From Paramacrobiotus metropolitanus (taxonomy: Eukaryota > Tardigrada > Eutardigrada > Parachela > Macrobiotidae), in the NCBI RefSeq assembly GCF_019649055.1, contig NW_026570231.1, forward strand, positions 434,001 through 498,000: 64,000 bases of DNA, given 5' to 3'. The translations under genes were made by a program, and so were the position numbers. The notes under the pieces were generated by a model. The model was not told the DNA's origin. It did no database searches and saw nothing but the letters and a program-made list of their open reading frames with translations. Shown piece after piece: positions 12,080 to 25,100 of this stretch. The first letter of the stretch is position 1. The number at the start of each line of letters is the position of its first letter.

Positions 12080-14680
12080 ATGGAAGCGACGGTCCCTTCA
12101 GCATATCCGGTGAAAGTTGTCGGCGCCTTCGCGCAGGTTCGCCGTGTACTGGAGAAACTGCAGTCTCAGTAAACCATTTTTGGATGACGGCTATCCGCTA
12201 TAAGAATAAAATATTTGACTCGATTTGTGTTAAGTATTTTTCTTCTCAGCCATAATGTGATAGTTTGAAATACGTAGGACACTTTGGACGTCATTCGTGC
12301 TGGGGCAGGTTTGTTCCATCTTCGTTTGCGGATCCGCGGTAACCAGTACATGGCTCACAACCAAAAAGAATGTCAACTGTCCCACAGGTACGACTTGTCT
12401 GTGTTGAGTCTGTTGACGTTTGTTTTTGTGTTGTCCTGATTTTTGGCTTTATTCATGAATTTCAATTTTAATAACTATATAACTCTTTCTTGTTACTGGT
12501 TTGCCCAATAATTTTTGCTGGTTTGCCATTTTGTAGCTCAAAGTTTCCTAAATTATGTGTTAATCGGACTTGTATATTCCATTTGTCTCCGCTGTCAGTC
12601 GAAGGGAGATGAATTACTGGAAGCGCTACGAAGAAGATGGTGGAAATACCTCATTCTCGCAGTAATCGATGTTGAAGCAAACTACTTGATGGTGAAGGCG
12701 TATCAATATACGACGCTAACTAGTGTGCAGGTGCGCAGTTTTTCCTCATGTTTTGCTGTTTGCAAAAATAATAAATTTAAATAAATATTTTTTATTTAGC
12801 TTTTAGATTGCTCAATTATACCGATCGTTTTGATCTTATCCTGTGTGGTGCTGCGTTATCGCTTCCACTGCTCGCACTACATCGGAGTATTGTTTTGCGT
12901 TGGCGGAGCGGTCTGCATGGTTTTGGGCGATGTTTTGGTGAAAAAATCTGAAAAAGAAGGTACTTGATTTGAGTTTTTTAAACAGCTTTTTAGGATCGTA
13001 AGTATCGTAACAGCACGATGCATCCGATTACGTTTATTTTTTTTTCAGCGGAGAATCGGTTGATTGGCGATTTAATGGTGTTCGGCGGGTCCGTTCTGTA
13101 TGCTTTCTCCAATGTCTCGGAAGAGTATATTGTGAAAAAGTATTCCCGTCTGGAATTTCTATCCATGCTGGGGATTTTTGGAAGCGTTGTGAATGGTATT
13201 CAGTTGTAAGTATCTTCTGGAAAAATAGCAATTACATCAAGATAGCGCAATTTCAGCTTGCTGTTGATGCGGATTATTTTCCTTACCAGTAATGCCAGGA
13301 TAGTGCCATATTCCTCAAAAATTGAGGCTTACATCACTCAATAGCATAAAATCTGTACTATTTGAATAAATTTTTTGTTTTCCGGTAAGTATTACCAGTT
13401 TTTTGTAAAAGTTGTGTAAAGTTAGTATGGGAAAGCGTTCTGTGACGTCTAGCCGCGCACATCAGAAATGCCGCCCATCGCGCATCCGAGATACCGATCT
13501 TCACTACCGCTGATCGCGGATATGCCGCAGCGCACGGTGGGAGATCATAATCCGGATTCAGTGCGAGTTGAAGTAAAGTGAGCTGCATCTACTGAGCATT
13601 GAGCGGCATACTTTTTGGTTCTTTTCTCATCAACCAAAAAAAATTGCAGTTCAAGGATTCCTAGACTCAAAAATTAATGAATATAATAATAATCCGTCGG
13701 CACTTTATGTGGATTGAAAATTACAGTTTTTAAAAACTTTCTTTTATCGCTAACCTATCTGCCGTCCTGGTAGGCCAGCGCTCAAGTTTGTAAGGAAGAT
13801 TGGTATCTCAGATGCGAGTGGGCGGCATCTTTGATATGCGCGGGTAGACGTCACCGAACGTTTTCCCATACTTACTTTAAATGATTATTACAAGAAATTG
13901 GTAATACTTACCGGAAAACAAAAAATTTATTCAAGTAGTACAGATTTTATGCTATTCAGTGATGTAAGCCTCAATTTTTGAGGAATATGGCACTATCCTG
14001 GCATTACTGGTTAGGGTTGCATTGGAGCGGCATGAAGTGCAGTCGATAAAGTGGCAGGATTGGGAAATTGGTAAGTGTGCATCACTACGGTTTTAACTAT
14101 CGATTTCCGAACCATGTCAATGTTTTATCTTTTACTATTATTTAGAGAAGCATGCTTTTATAGTGTTGTGCCTTCTCGCTTTTGCCGGATGCATGTTCGG
14201 ACTGTACTCACTGGTGCCGTTATTGATGCGACGAACAGGAGCAACAGGTATTGTACTGGAGGGAGCTTCACGTGATTCCCTTTTCTCGGTTCCGTATGAA
14301 GAGTTGTGGAATAACTGTGAAATTTTTTGCTTCAGTTTTTAATATGTCCATCCTTTCTGCTGATTTCTATGCCTTAATCATCGGATTGACTTTGTTCTCT
14401 TACCAGGTAAACAAATAACTGTAATTGCAGTTTTCAAAAACAGGAGCTAGCTACATAAAGCGGAAATGGTTTTTAGTTCCACTACATTTATTTTATCGGA
14501 TTCACTCTTGTTGTGACTGGCCTTGTGACCTATGCCGCGCACGAACCATCTACTAGATTCGACGATGAGAATAAACCGGATGAAACTACGGCACTTAGTC
14601 TGCAATCACCTGCGGATCAAACCATTGTTACTATGAGTTATCGCCCAATAAGTGATAGTTTTACGGAAACTGTAGCGTAA
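12080..14680 (+). CDS. SLC35F2: SLC35F1/F2-like solute carrier (drug/metabolite transporter fold)
   Basis: Nine exons: 12080-12168, 12278-12387, 12537-12730, 12800-12959, 13049-13205, 14015-14070, 14146-14247, 14336-14406, 14477-14680, giving 380 residues with about ten membrane helices. SLC35F1/F2 are orphan carriers of the DMT superfamily; human SLC35F2 takes up the drug YM155 and is reported to carry queuine. Landmarks are [43 protein letters not shown] and [13 protein letters not shown]. The intron between the fifth and sixth exons contains a 725-base inverted-repeat element that reaches the splice acceptor. F1 and F2 cannot be separated from sequence alone. Confidence 0.92.
13286..14010. 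mobile_element. Inverted-repeat (MITE/foldback) element with TTA target duplication
   Basis: The ends are inverted copies of about 225 bases (roughly 13286-13510 and 13785-14010) with only scattered differences. The outer termini read CCAGTAATGCC and its complement. A TTA at 13283-13285 is repeated at 14011-14013, which fits a 3-bp target site duplication as made by PIF/Harbinger-type transposases. No transposase frame is seen inside, so the element is non-autonomous. The family assignment is inference. Confidence 0.8.
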
Positions 14681-14795
14681 AATTAGAGCGTGATATGCAT
14701 CTGTGATATTTTTCTGGTTTTTTTTTGTTACGTGTACAGTAAAATCGGGGTAAAAATCAAAAACAACAAACAAGATAAAATAAACTATATAATTA

Positions 14796-17700
14796 TCACG
14801 ACTTAGCAGCTTTGGTTCGCTTTTTAACACCGATCGGTCCACCAGCTAAATAATCTTCGAAAGATCCGTCTCCTGCTCCTTGTGGCAGTGGAGATGTGGA
14901 TCGCTGAGGTTTTTTCCTGTCTTTTCCGGCTGTGGACTTTACCGCGGTTTTGGTGATTATGCTGACCACTTTATGGAAGGTGGGCAATATATTGCTGCGA
15001 TTGAAATACGCAATCGTGCATACGATGACAAGCGGAACGATCCACATCGTCGCCGGCGTAATTTCTGGTTCGGAAAGGCGTCGCCTGGCCGTAAACGAGA
15101 GCACAAAATGACGGAATGTCGAATTAGCTGTCACATGGAGATCGGGGCTCGTGAAAACGTAGTCCTTTTGGGAAAGACTGGATTCAACTCGGATTATATA
15201 GTTACGGTTATCCAGAGGAACTGGACTGAACTGGAATAGTGGACTAATGGAAAATGACACACACTGAACAGATTCATCCGGTCGATCCGCTCGGTAAAGG
15301 CAGACCTGCAAAATTAGTTGCTGTGTGTGTATGCATGACTGCATTACGAATTTACGATGTCAGTTTCATTGTCTTACAGTAGCAGCAAAACTTAAAGTCA
15401 AAAACGGTTAATATTTTATATCAATCAACGAGAAACATTATAAAAATTCAACTGAGTTAACGGTAAGTTACCTGTCGGAAAAGTGCAAATACATGTTTAT
15501 AATAGCGACCATTTAAAACTACGACTACTGAGTCAGATATCACAAGTTATTCACAACTGACTTGTGAATAATTTTTAAACAAACGCACTAACCTTAAGCT
15601 GATTCAAAAACTCTTTCGTGGCATCTAGTCTGCCCGTAAATTCAGCCTCGTTGAACCCTCTAAGCGTTCGAAATGTTAATCCGTGCGTATCATCCGTTCC
15701 CATTTGGACTACTCTGTTGGCTGGAGCGGTCCATTTTATATCCAAGCGCTCCAGCTCTCCCTCCTTTGGTCTGACTTCATAACCGCATCCAGCCTGTAAA
15801 AATGTTGATAATAATCAAACATTCCAGCCTAAAAGCATGTTTCTCACCTTCAGGCCGGAAATTCTGAAATGACCAGTGCTTCCGGTTATTGCTTCTTCCT
15901 GCATCTGCAGACAGGGCTCACGACTGACGGCTTCCATCGTGATCCCTTGCTCAGGCTCACCACCCAACGACGTAACAATTCCAAATGCGCTATAGGCTAC
16001 CCGTATGCCGCGCCATTCCACGGAAGCCGTTTGGCCTTCCGTCAATGTTACAGATTTCGAGGCTGGATCGAATCGGAACTCTTTCACCATCGGACGAATA
16101 AGATAATCTCCTAATCCAATGTTAATAAAGGAGACAACGCCCGTCTGGTCGGTGAAGTTGTTAAACCTGTCAACGGATTTGCACTGAAGGAACACAACCA
16201 CCCAAAGAAATATCGCCTACTGAACATTTCTAACATTGTAGGAATCTATGTAATTCGTACGGTTTAAAGTTTCTTAAGGAATTAATTATTTACCGTGATC
16301 CGGCCGAATTGCTAATTGAAACCAGAACGCCAGCAACCGGCTTTCCTTCGGCATCGTTAGTATGCACTCGGATTTCAGAAAGTTTGATCGCTTTGAGATC
16401 ATGGCTGCTGGAATTCCATTCGAATTCGTAGCCACGCTTTTCTGCTGCAATGCTCTTTATAGCTGTTCGCGGCACCGGTCCAAGACTGTGAGACAAAACC
16501 ACAATCAGTATCTACCGGAAAGACGGTACAAAATCACTGAACTCAATTTCGTAGCATCACCATGTACTGTAAAAGCAGCCAGAGTTGTGTCGTTGTAACT
16601 TTTTATATCACCTGTATCGTCCACTTTCGTCTGTTTTACCACGCAAGACATCGTTTTCCGTTGTGATAGTGATGTCGACATCCGGAACAGGAGGCAGTGT
16701 ACCACCGGTGATAATAACGCCTTTGTTTCCGTTAAGTACAATGACGTTTTTGTCACATTGATCTAACCATAATAATTAAGAGTGATTTAAGACCAAGGAC
16801 ATTTGTAACGCAGCCTGCAATTAAGACGCCAATTTTGCGCCACTACAGTACCTGTGACGGCCAGCTCCATTTGGTTCGGTTTAAATAACAACGTTTCCGA
16901 TGACGGAAACAAAACAAGGTTTTCTTCAGCAGGAAAGTACTCCAAAAAGCTATACTGAAACGTCTCTGGACTAATCAGCTTTGGTGGAGCGGAAGGAGTG
17001 AAAATCGAAGATGACCCATCGGATGTTCGTCTACAAACGAAACATAATCAGCAAGGTCTTTAAGTTGCAGCTGCATCATGACCGCAAAACGGGATTAAAA
17101 ACATGCCAAATGCGGGACTAAAAACATTTTTCGAGTGAGACCATTTTACTTACTTAACGCGCAACTTAAAGAGACCTTTATCGTCGTCGGTGTTCACGGA
17201 GATGTTAGTCAGATGCCCAGTCGCGTGCAAACTCAAACGCACCGGAGAATCTGTGTTGAAAGTGTATGTGTCGTGTTCAAATTTGTGGCACGACTTTGGC
17301 TCGATGTCATATTCCCCTGCAAAAACCCAACTGCAATAATACTTATCAACACTATGCAAATAATATCTATATCAACCAGAAATTTGTCGGCATTTCTTTA
17401 TTGATTTCGTGATGATAAGTGTCACATCGACTGCCGCTAGCAACGTATAATATATACTACTGTATTATGATGTTAACATTCACAGTACCGTACCTGCATC
17501 TGGTAAGCACAGCTCAGTAAACCCGGCCTTAAGGTTATCTTCTTTTCGCGCCTGCTTTCCTTTTACAGAGTATGCAATGGCCGTAGGATGGCTGCTCCAG
17601 ATCTCAAACAGAAATCCAGTTTGTCTAAAACCGACAATAGCTGACGGCTTGCCGACTGTAAGTTCAATTGTCTTCTGAATTAAATCCCAACAATAGCGTT

Positions 17701-20179
17701 TGGACGGCTCGACCACTTTCACCAAATGCGTTCCCAAGTCCACATTATTAAATTTAAATTTTCCATCGTTATCAATTAGTGAAAACACTTCTCCATTGCT
17801 AGCCAGCAATGCCACTTTCAAATCACTCGGACAAGTGCTCAAGCAATGCACCGTTCCTGAAACACTGCCCAAAACTTGCGAAAACAGCAAATCAGTTATG
17901 GGATAGTCCGTTAATTTGATGATCTTTTCTGCTGGAGAAAACATCAGTCTTTGGCTTTTATCCTGAGGTGCATCGAAAATCGACAATTTGTATTCGCCGG
18001 CTTCCAATGTTGTACAAAAATGATCATCGCGAATGACAGTGTCCCGTGAGATCCCGGTTTTTGCCTCTACCGCTTCGAATGTGAGTATACGATTAACTGG
18101 ACGCAGGGTTTTAATTTCCCCGCACACACTCATTCCGCGGGCTACAATCATGGGTACTTTCGGTTCAGTCGGGGTAATTTTCACATAGGATGTCGGAAAA
18201 TCATAATGGCTCTTCTTAACTTCAATTTTATACCATCCGGTAACTGTCTTTTCCAAGCGGTAAATTCCCTTCGTGTCGGTTTTGGCAGCGAGAGTGCCGT
18301 TTAAATAGATTTCGGCGCTGGGAACACCCGATCCCTTTGATGACGTAAACACACTTCCAGTGGCGGTAAAGCCTTTAATCTCAAAGGTATTGCTGATGGT
18401 AAACAAATCCTGACCTAGTTGCACTTCCATATGAGACGGTTCTATGTCATATTTCGTATCGCCGCCTTTATACGTAGGCAAAATACTATAAATGCCGGGA
18501 ACCAGGGACGCAAATATGAATTCTCCGAGTTTATCAGACTTCACTCCACAAAGCTGGCGACCATACTGGGGATGATCTTTTGCCAAGTCGCTGGCCATTT
18601 CTTTGTCACACCCGTCAATACCCTATAATAACAATCATAAGTCAAGCATTCGCAAACAGACGGATAACTTATAATGTTACACGTATAGTGTTATATGTAA
18701 TAAATAATTACATACGAAATAATGACACGAGTACACATCCTCTAAGAAAACCATTTCATCAATTTTATTAACTTACAACTACAGCAATTACTTTAATGTC
18801 GCTGTAATTACAGGCAAATGAATCAAAAATATCTCGTACGCACCTTAGCGTCGATGGTTTTTGAATAGAGCAAAAATTTCACACCGGCAACCGGTTCCCC
18901 ACTGCTCTTAACCGACCCTTTCACAGGATAGCCACGCACAACAAGTGAATTCTGTGGCAGTTGAAGCGTGGAATCTTTCAACGTGGCAGTCGATTCCGAT
19001 TTATGCAGCCTGAAAACCGGATGACTTGCTCTGATGGTATATGTTCCCGGCAGAAGGTTAGGTAAGGCAAAACTGCAAAGAAAAATTCCGCCGATTCAGT
19101 TTTTTTGCAATGTACAGAAAAACCAGGCTGATAGATCGCACAGACTGCATTACTGAAACACTTCGGCAAAGGAATACGAAAAATAAGAAATGTAAACAAA
19201 ACTCACTCTCCACCACTCTGCGTTGTCGTGGTAGACACTGCTTTGCCCGTCTGATCCAAAACCGAGATTGTAACACCAGCGGGCCCATCAGCACTGCTGA
19301 TGCTGTTGACTTTACCAACCAAGGAGTACCCAATGAAACGGAAATTCAAATTCTGCTGCATAGAGCAAGGATCTGTCGTCCCGTCAATATTTACTGGAAT
19401 TCTTGACGGCTCTGCAAGGATTTACAGTGTAGATTACAATCACGTCTTAAACGTCACGGGGACTTCCACGTCTTAAAGATGATTTTTACGCCAAAAAAAA
19501 CGACCAAGCAATAAAAAAAACGGCCGCACCATTCTGAAACTAATCCATAGCTGTGCGAAAACAGACAACGAAATAAAACCGTAATTTCCTACCGAACGAC
19601 AGTCCTTCCGGTCCAGCGACTGCAAGGATAAATTCGCCTTTTTTCCCAAAAACGGGCACTTCATAGTTCCCATTATTGACAGCACAAGGCGCCTGGTACT
19701 TCAGATTACCCGCTTTGTCGAGCAGCCGAACCTGCAATTGATGCCCAAAATCAATAATGGGTGAGAAAATGCACAACACAGAAACCTAGAATGAAGTTCA
19801 ACACGATCTTCACTCCCCGGGTGAAGTCACTGGCATTTTACTGATGCCACGCACCCGGACTGCGGCGTTTTTGTCGGCTCAACAGCGGCCAAGTCCTTAA
19901 TTCTTAATTGAATTTCGCACGAGACCAAGGCTCCCTTTGCAGTTAACACCTGCACCGCGATTTGGAAATCTGAGCATCGAAAGTCTTACCGCCGCTCTTC
20001 GCGGGGGGATCCGTTCTCACCTCAATTTTACTGTAATCCATCGGAAAATCAGACTGTACAAAACCTCCACAAATCACGGGATTTCCATTTCCGTATTCAT
20101 TTGTCCGCACACAAGTCATAAGCTGTGCTACGGCCCAACAAAACCATGGCACAGAGAAAGGTATGTTCACCCAGGTCAT
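14796..20179 (-). CDS. NOMO1: Nodal modulator (NOMO), ER membrane protein
   Basis: Twelve exons: 20179-20021, 19731-19593, 19411-19207, 19072-18844, 18622-17494, 17316-17154, 17030-16852, 16762-16612, 16485-16294, 16166-15848, 15793-15593, 15305-14796, coding for 1191 residues (human 1222). NOMO forms an ER complex with TMEM147 and nicalin and joins the multipass translocon. It has a signal peptide, a string of carboxypeptidase-regulatory/Ig-like beta domains, one C-terminal membrane helix and a short basic cytosolic tail. Landmarks are ICGGFVQSDF, KLGEFIFASLVPG, VKEFRFDP and GEPEQGITMEAVS. For the tenth exon the acceptor at 16166/16167 was preferred because it keeps phase and removes a poorly aligning insertion. 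Confidence 0.93.
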
Positions 20180-22128
20180 TTTCAAAGCAAATATATATAT
20201 CTGTTGGATAACAAATATTTCGTCTATCGGAGATCAAATTATTCAGCAACGTTTGGTGGTGGCAGATCGGATATACCGCGGCATCGGCCAAATAATGGTA
20301 GTAAGGCTAAGACCAAAATCCAAATCAAAACGTCTGTATTTTTAAGAAGCAGCCCGAAGGGTGCGAAGTTTCCGTCGCTTTTCATAAGATCGCACTATTT
20401 CAGGAGAAACTGTTAGCTCCGAAACCTGCAAAGGTACCAACCAAATCATAGATGCGATACTAAAGCACCATCAAATATAATTAGTTAAGCCGCAAGTACA
20501 TTTGCAGCTTGCAACAAAAAACTTAAAATCCACTTCAACTGAATCCAAGTTTTAAAATTCTTTTGGCATTCAGTAGGCACTGGAGTAGGCAGTATGTAGG
20601 CTCAAACAAGTAAGCCGCACCCGGGATTAGGGTGACTGTAATAAAACTGAATACGGTGGTTTACTGACCGGAAGTCGTGATCCCGACGGAATTGATATTA
20701 TGAATTCGCCCCGAACCCGGTCAGTAACTCCGAATCAAAAAAACACCGGCAACGGAGTAACTGCAGAAGCAGACCAGCATCGAAATCTGCCGCGGAAATG
20801 TCGGCAACAAATGTACTACTCTATAGGATGCACGCTGTCTGTTCTTTATGATATGTATTTTCAATGGAACAAAACGCAGACCAAACGAAACACAGGAGAT
20901 CAGCATTGATGATCTATTGATTTCTATTCTAATTCAGCACACAGGAGTCCAACGAGGAAGCAAAGGATCTGCAGTATATCGGGAACAACGCCACCCGCGA
21001 CGACGGGGTTAGAACTTACTAGTTATTAGACAATAATATCTTTTCGGTTACTCGACCGCCTGTAAAGTCTGGGGATGCTGCCCTGTAGTGTGTATCCCGC
21101 TAGTGAATATTACACTGCTGTATATACTCGCACCGCGCGGCCGTATTCTTTTTTAATGGCTTGTGCGACATTTTTGAAAATTTGTAACAAGAATTTACAG
21201 TTAGATTAAATTACCCAACGAATCCATTAGATTTAACATAGTGGTCCAGTGACTTCAGCGATACTCGTATTTATAGTATTTACGTGTTTATTTCTCGGCT
21301 TTTGCTACCAGTACCGGCATTACAACATTTATAATCAGTTTCTTTTGTGGTTTAAGATGTTTGTAGTGCCAGTTCTAGTCTAGCTGAAACGGCAAGTGGT
21401 CGATTTGCCTAGAACATTAATTAGATAAATATTAGAACTATTTAAATGCCTTCTTCAAGACTTATTGCTTTTAAGGCATTATGATGCGTGAGCTGGACAT
21501 GTTTAGAAGTTTGGAATGTATTATTGTGTCCGTGATAAATGACCTTATTTGCAACTTTAAGAAAATTCACCCGGAAATTCAGCGAGAAAGTTACTGTAAA
21601 TTTAAGAAAACATGTGATACATTAATGGGATGCCTGGTCCAGGCGGTGCGGGGCACACAGAACGAGCATTGAATTAGTTGTATTTGACCATTTCGGCATT
21701 TTTAGCCGACGCATGGCTTTCTTTCTTTCCCAGGCAGTACAGCAGTGTTTAGTGCAGTAACCTGGTAGAGCGTATAATCTGTTACGCATAGTCCATAGAC
21801 GAGCGATACATACACGCTTTCATTTTCCGCCAGGCTTCTCTATTGGCCATGCTGCAGTGTTTAGGCTTGGTTTCTCATGTTCTACTGCTTGAACTGGAAT
21901 CGGAAAGAGATAACCATTAGAGCTTCGTCATGATTACACACCAGCTCCTGGAAGTGATGACTGCTGAGTACGAAGTCCAATGAGATGATGATCAGCTGTT
22001 TTACTGCAACTGTACCACGGTATTATTAATACTACAAGTTGGTTTGTGATCACGTGGACTTGTACAAACATTTCCTTTCTTTGAAGTCTGAACCCTTGAT
22101 GCGTGATTTATTTATGATGTGAATCAAC
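20180..22128. other. Long divergent intergenic region between NOMO and ferroportin
   Basis: Nearly 2 kb with no assignable coding exon. It probably contains both promoters and the ferroportin 5' UTR. I looked for an iron-responsive element (CAGTGN loop on a five-pair stem with a bulged C). CAGTG strings occur near 21740 and 21852 but the flanks do not pair. A 63-codon frame at 21481-21672 has no recognisable homology and is not called. Confidence 0.4.
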
Positions 22129-25100
22129 ATGGCGCTCCATCCAGACTGCACCAGCTTCGAAAAAACAGGATTACTTTCTGTAGAAGCGGAGGAAAATCGC
22201 ACATTGCAGTCTCATGAGGAAGTTATACCAAAAATTATACAGGAAAGCGAATCGGAAGCGATTCCTGCATTCAGTGAATACACATCAGCCCTTCCGATCT
22301 CCCATGTAGAAAGTGCACATTGTGCAGACTGTAATGAAAATGTATCTCGCCTTTGGGTCTCAGAATATAAATTCTCAGGTAATGAAAGAAACCATATTTA
22401 TTGGCTTTAGAGTTCAAACACAAATTTTTGTATAATTGTGCTATTGTTTGCAGAAAATGTGGAGCATTGGTATAAGGATCCGTCGTTGCATTTATACTGC
22501 GCCAAATTCTTCCAGTGCTTGGTAAGCTAATCAATATTTAATGCAGATGAATATCTCCGACAAGTGTTTCAATGGATACCAATTCAGGCTGTTGTTACCT
22601 AATTATTGCTACTTTTACTGTGAAAGCAAATATTATTTGTTTCTTAGTGAAAAACTAGTGTTAGACTTGTTTTTAATTATTTATATAGCCATGATAGATA
22701 TAAGGATTATATCATTATAAGCAACTGTTTACGTAGTGCAGTTGTATATAATCCGTCGTCGGGTGACCTTATTTGAAATAATAGTTATATTATGCCTTGT
22801 GTCTTTCACTAATGCGTTTGAAAATATTATTATGATGGGTAAAAATGTTGCATTTGTTTGCAGGGAGATCGCATGTGGATTTATAGCGGTCCCCTTTTGC
22901 TCCTCTCTCTCCGCCCGGATACGTTGACGTTACCTGCATTATACGGGTTCATAACAGGGATATCGGCCATTATTTTTGGCCCGCTGTTTGGGGAATGGGT
23001 TGATGCGAAACCACGGATGCATGGTAATGAGTGCTTATAAAAGCGCACTTTCAGTTGATACAATGTTTTGCATTTCTTGGAAATCGTATTAAAACTATTT
23101 TGCTGGCTAATACTGGAACTGGTAGTTGTTGATTTGTTACTGTACTAACTACCTTAATCCTTTAGGGCACATCGCGGCACGCAACGTAATTCCATGACAT
23201 TAACAGAATTTAGTGTTCCTTATAGACATTTTCAGGTGTTAGCAGTTACTAGTAACTCGTATTGATATTGTTAGATTTCACGTATGTATATATGTCTTGT
23301 TTTTTTTAGCGGCTATTGTGACAACTATAATGCAAAATGGCTTTTTGGCCATGGCAGCCTTACTACTGGGTTTCGCTGTCTTCATGCGGAATCAGATGGA
23401 GGAAATCAATCTTATGCTGTGTGTTGCCGGTCTGATTTTGTTCAGTTTTGTGGCCAACATTTTTTATGGGGTAAGAATGAGATTAGTGAAATATATCTTG
23501 GGAAATATATTTTGGCCAGTAAAACGCAAATAGTGTGACAGTGGCTGCGATCTTTATTACTGTGTTTGACTGGCTATTGGCCAGAAAAGATCATGGAGAA
23601 CAGACCTTTTGGGAACGGTTCCATCCCATGTAAATTGGAATAGATTTTTCATTTGGATGGGATGAACGCAAGGCGTTGCCTTTTGTTCAGCATACTGAAT
23701 AAAGTTGCTGAACATATTATTCTCTCGGTTGTGTAGTAGTGTCCCTATTCCCAACATTGTCCTTCATTTTTGACTTTTCGGAGACTGCCAGAGTAAAGTT
23801 TGTCAGAAAACTACTTTTTAAAGTTTGTCAGTTGTGTTGTAGTTGTAGAACCATGTATGAGTCCAAAAGTACAGATATGTTTTTAATGTTTGATTACGTT
23901 TTTGTTACAATGTATGGATTGCAAACGTAAAACTGATTTGCTAAAAAGTTGTTTTACAGACATCATTGGTGATAATCGAAAAAGACTGGGTTGCTGTCAT
24001 AGCAGGAGACGATTCATCAAAATTAGCACGTAAGGGTTGTTTGACTTTTGTGTTCCGTAAACGGTGGTAGTATTAAATTGTCACGTTGTGAGTGAGGTAT
24101 TCTTTATAATTTGTAGGTATGATTGCTGCTATCCGGAGAATTGAGTTGATAGTCCAAGTTTTGTGCCCTTTGGCCATGGCCCAACTGTTAACATACTGTG
24201 GCACCGGCGTAACAGCCGTCACAATTGGAGGATGGAGTCTTGCCACTATGAGTGTGGAGTATGCTTTCTTGCGACAAGCCTGGCGCTTGTCGCCTACTAT
24301 GAAGGAAAAGGGACCAGCTCCTGGTCCTAAACCAGGAGAAAGGACTGAATCGGACACAGTATTAATGGTGAAAAAAGTGTTCCGCACTTGTTACTCGATC
24401 CACAATGGATGGACAATGTTCCGCCGCAATAAAGTCGGGACTGCCGCGTTGGCTATCTGTCTGCTGGAAGCCAATGTCATTGTTTTCAACGGCGTGACAT
24501 GTGGTAAGTTTTGACTGATGATTGACTGGAAAAATCTGAGAAAAAACTGAAAACCGCAGTGTCATTAGCTGCACAACGTACAGATACTCAGCGTACTTAC
24601 GGTTAGCTCCTTCGGTGGTTTGGATGATTGACTAGCCTTTTGGTGGTGGGTTATTAAATATTTCTAACGGTAGTGTGTTGTTAGTCTTACAAAAAAATAA
24701 CTTGAACCTAAATTGAATACTTTCATATAATTTAGAGGAATTTAGAGAATGTCTGTGCAGGCACAGCCATTTGTAAACATACCGTAGTGATTGTGAGTAA
24801 AGTAGTATTTGTTACTTGAGTATCAGTTTTAGTCATTAAGTCTACTTTATAAAGTAGACTTAATGACTAAAACTGATACTCAAGCTAACAATCTACTTAT
24901 ATACTACTATATAATATACTATAATCATATAATATAAATAAATATAAATATATAAATATAAATAAATTTATATATATATTTATATATTTATATATTATAT
25001 ATTATATATTTATATATTATATATATTATATATTATATATTATATATTATATATTATATATTATATATTATATATTATATATTATATAATTATATTATAT

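Noticed and set aside
13261-13285. Alternative exon joining TTGCTGTTGATGCGG to exon 6 of the SLC35F gene after removal of the element
   Set aside because: It would insert about nine residues absent from SLC35F1/F2 at a conserved position. The acceptor at 14015 gives a nearly gap-free family alignment.
21481-21672. 63-codon plus-strand frame upstream of ferroportin
   Set aside because: No homology recognised and no splice or 3' signals that separate it from 5' UTR sequence. It could be an upstream ORF but is not supported.
21700-22128. Iron-responsive element before ferroportin
   Set aside because: CAGTGN loops occur, but the five bases on either side do not pair and no bulged C is in place.
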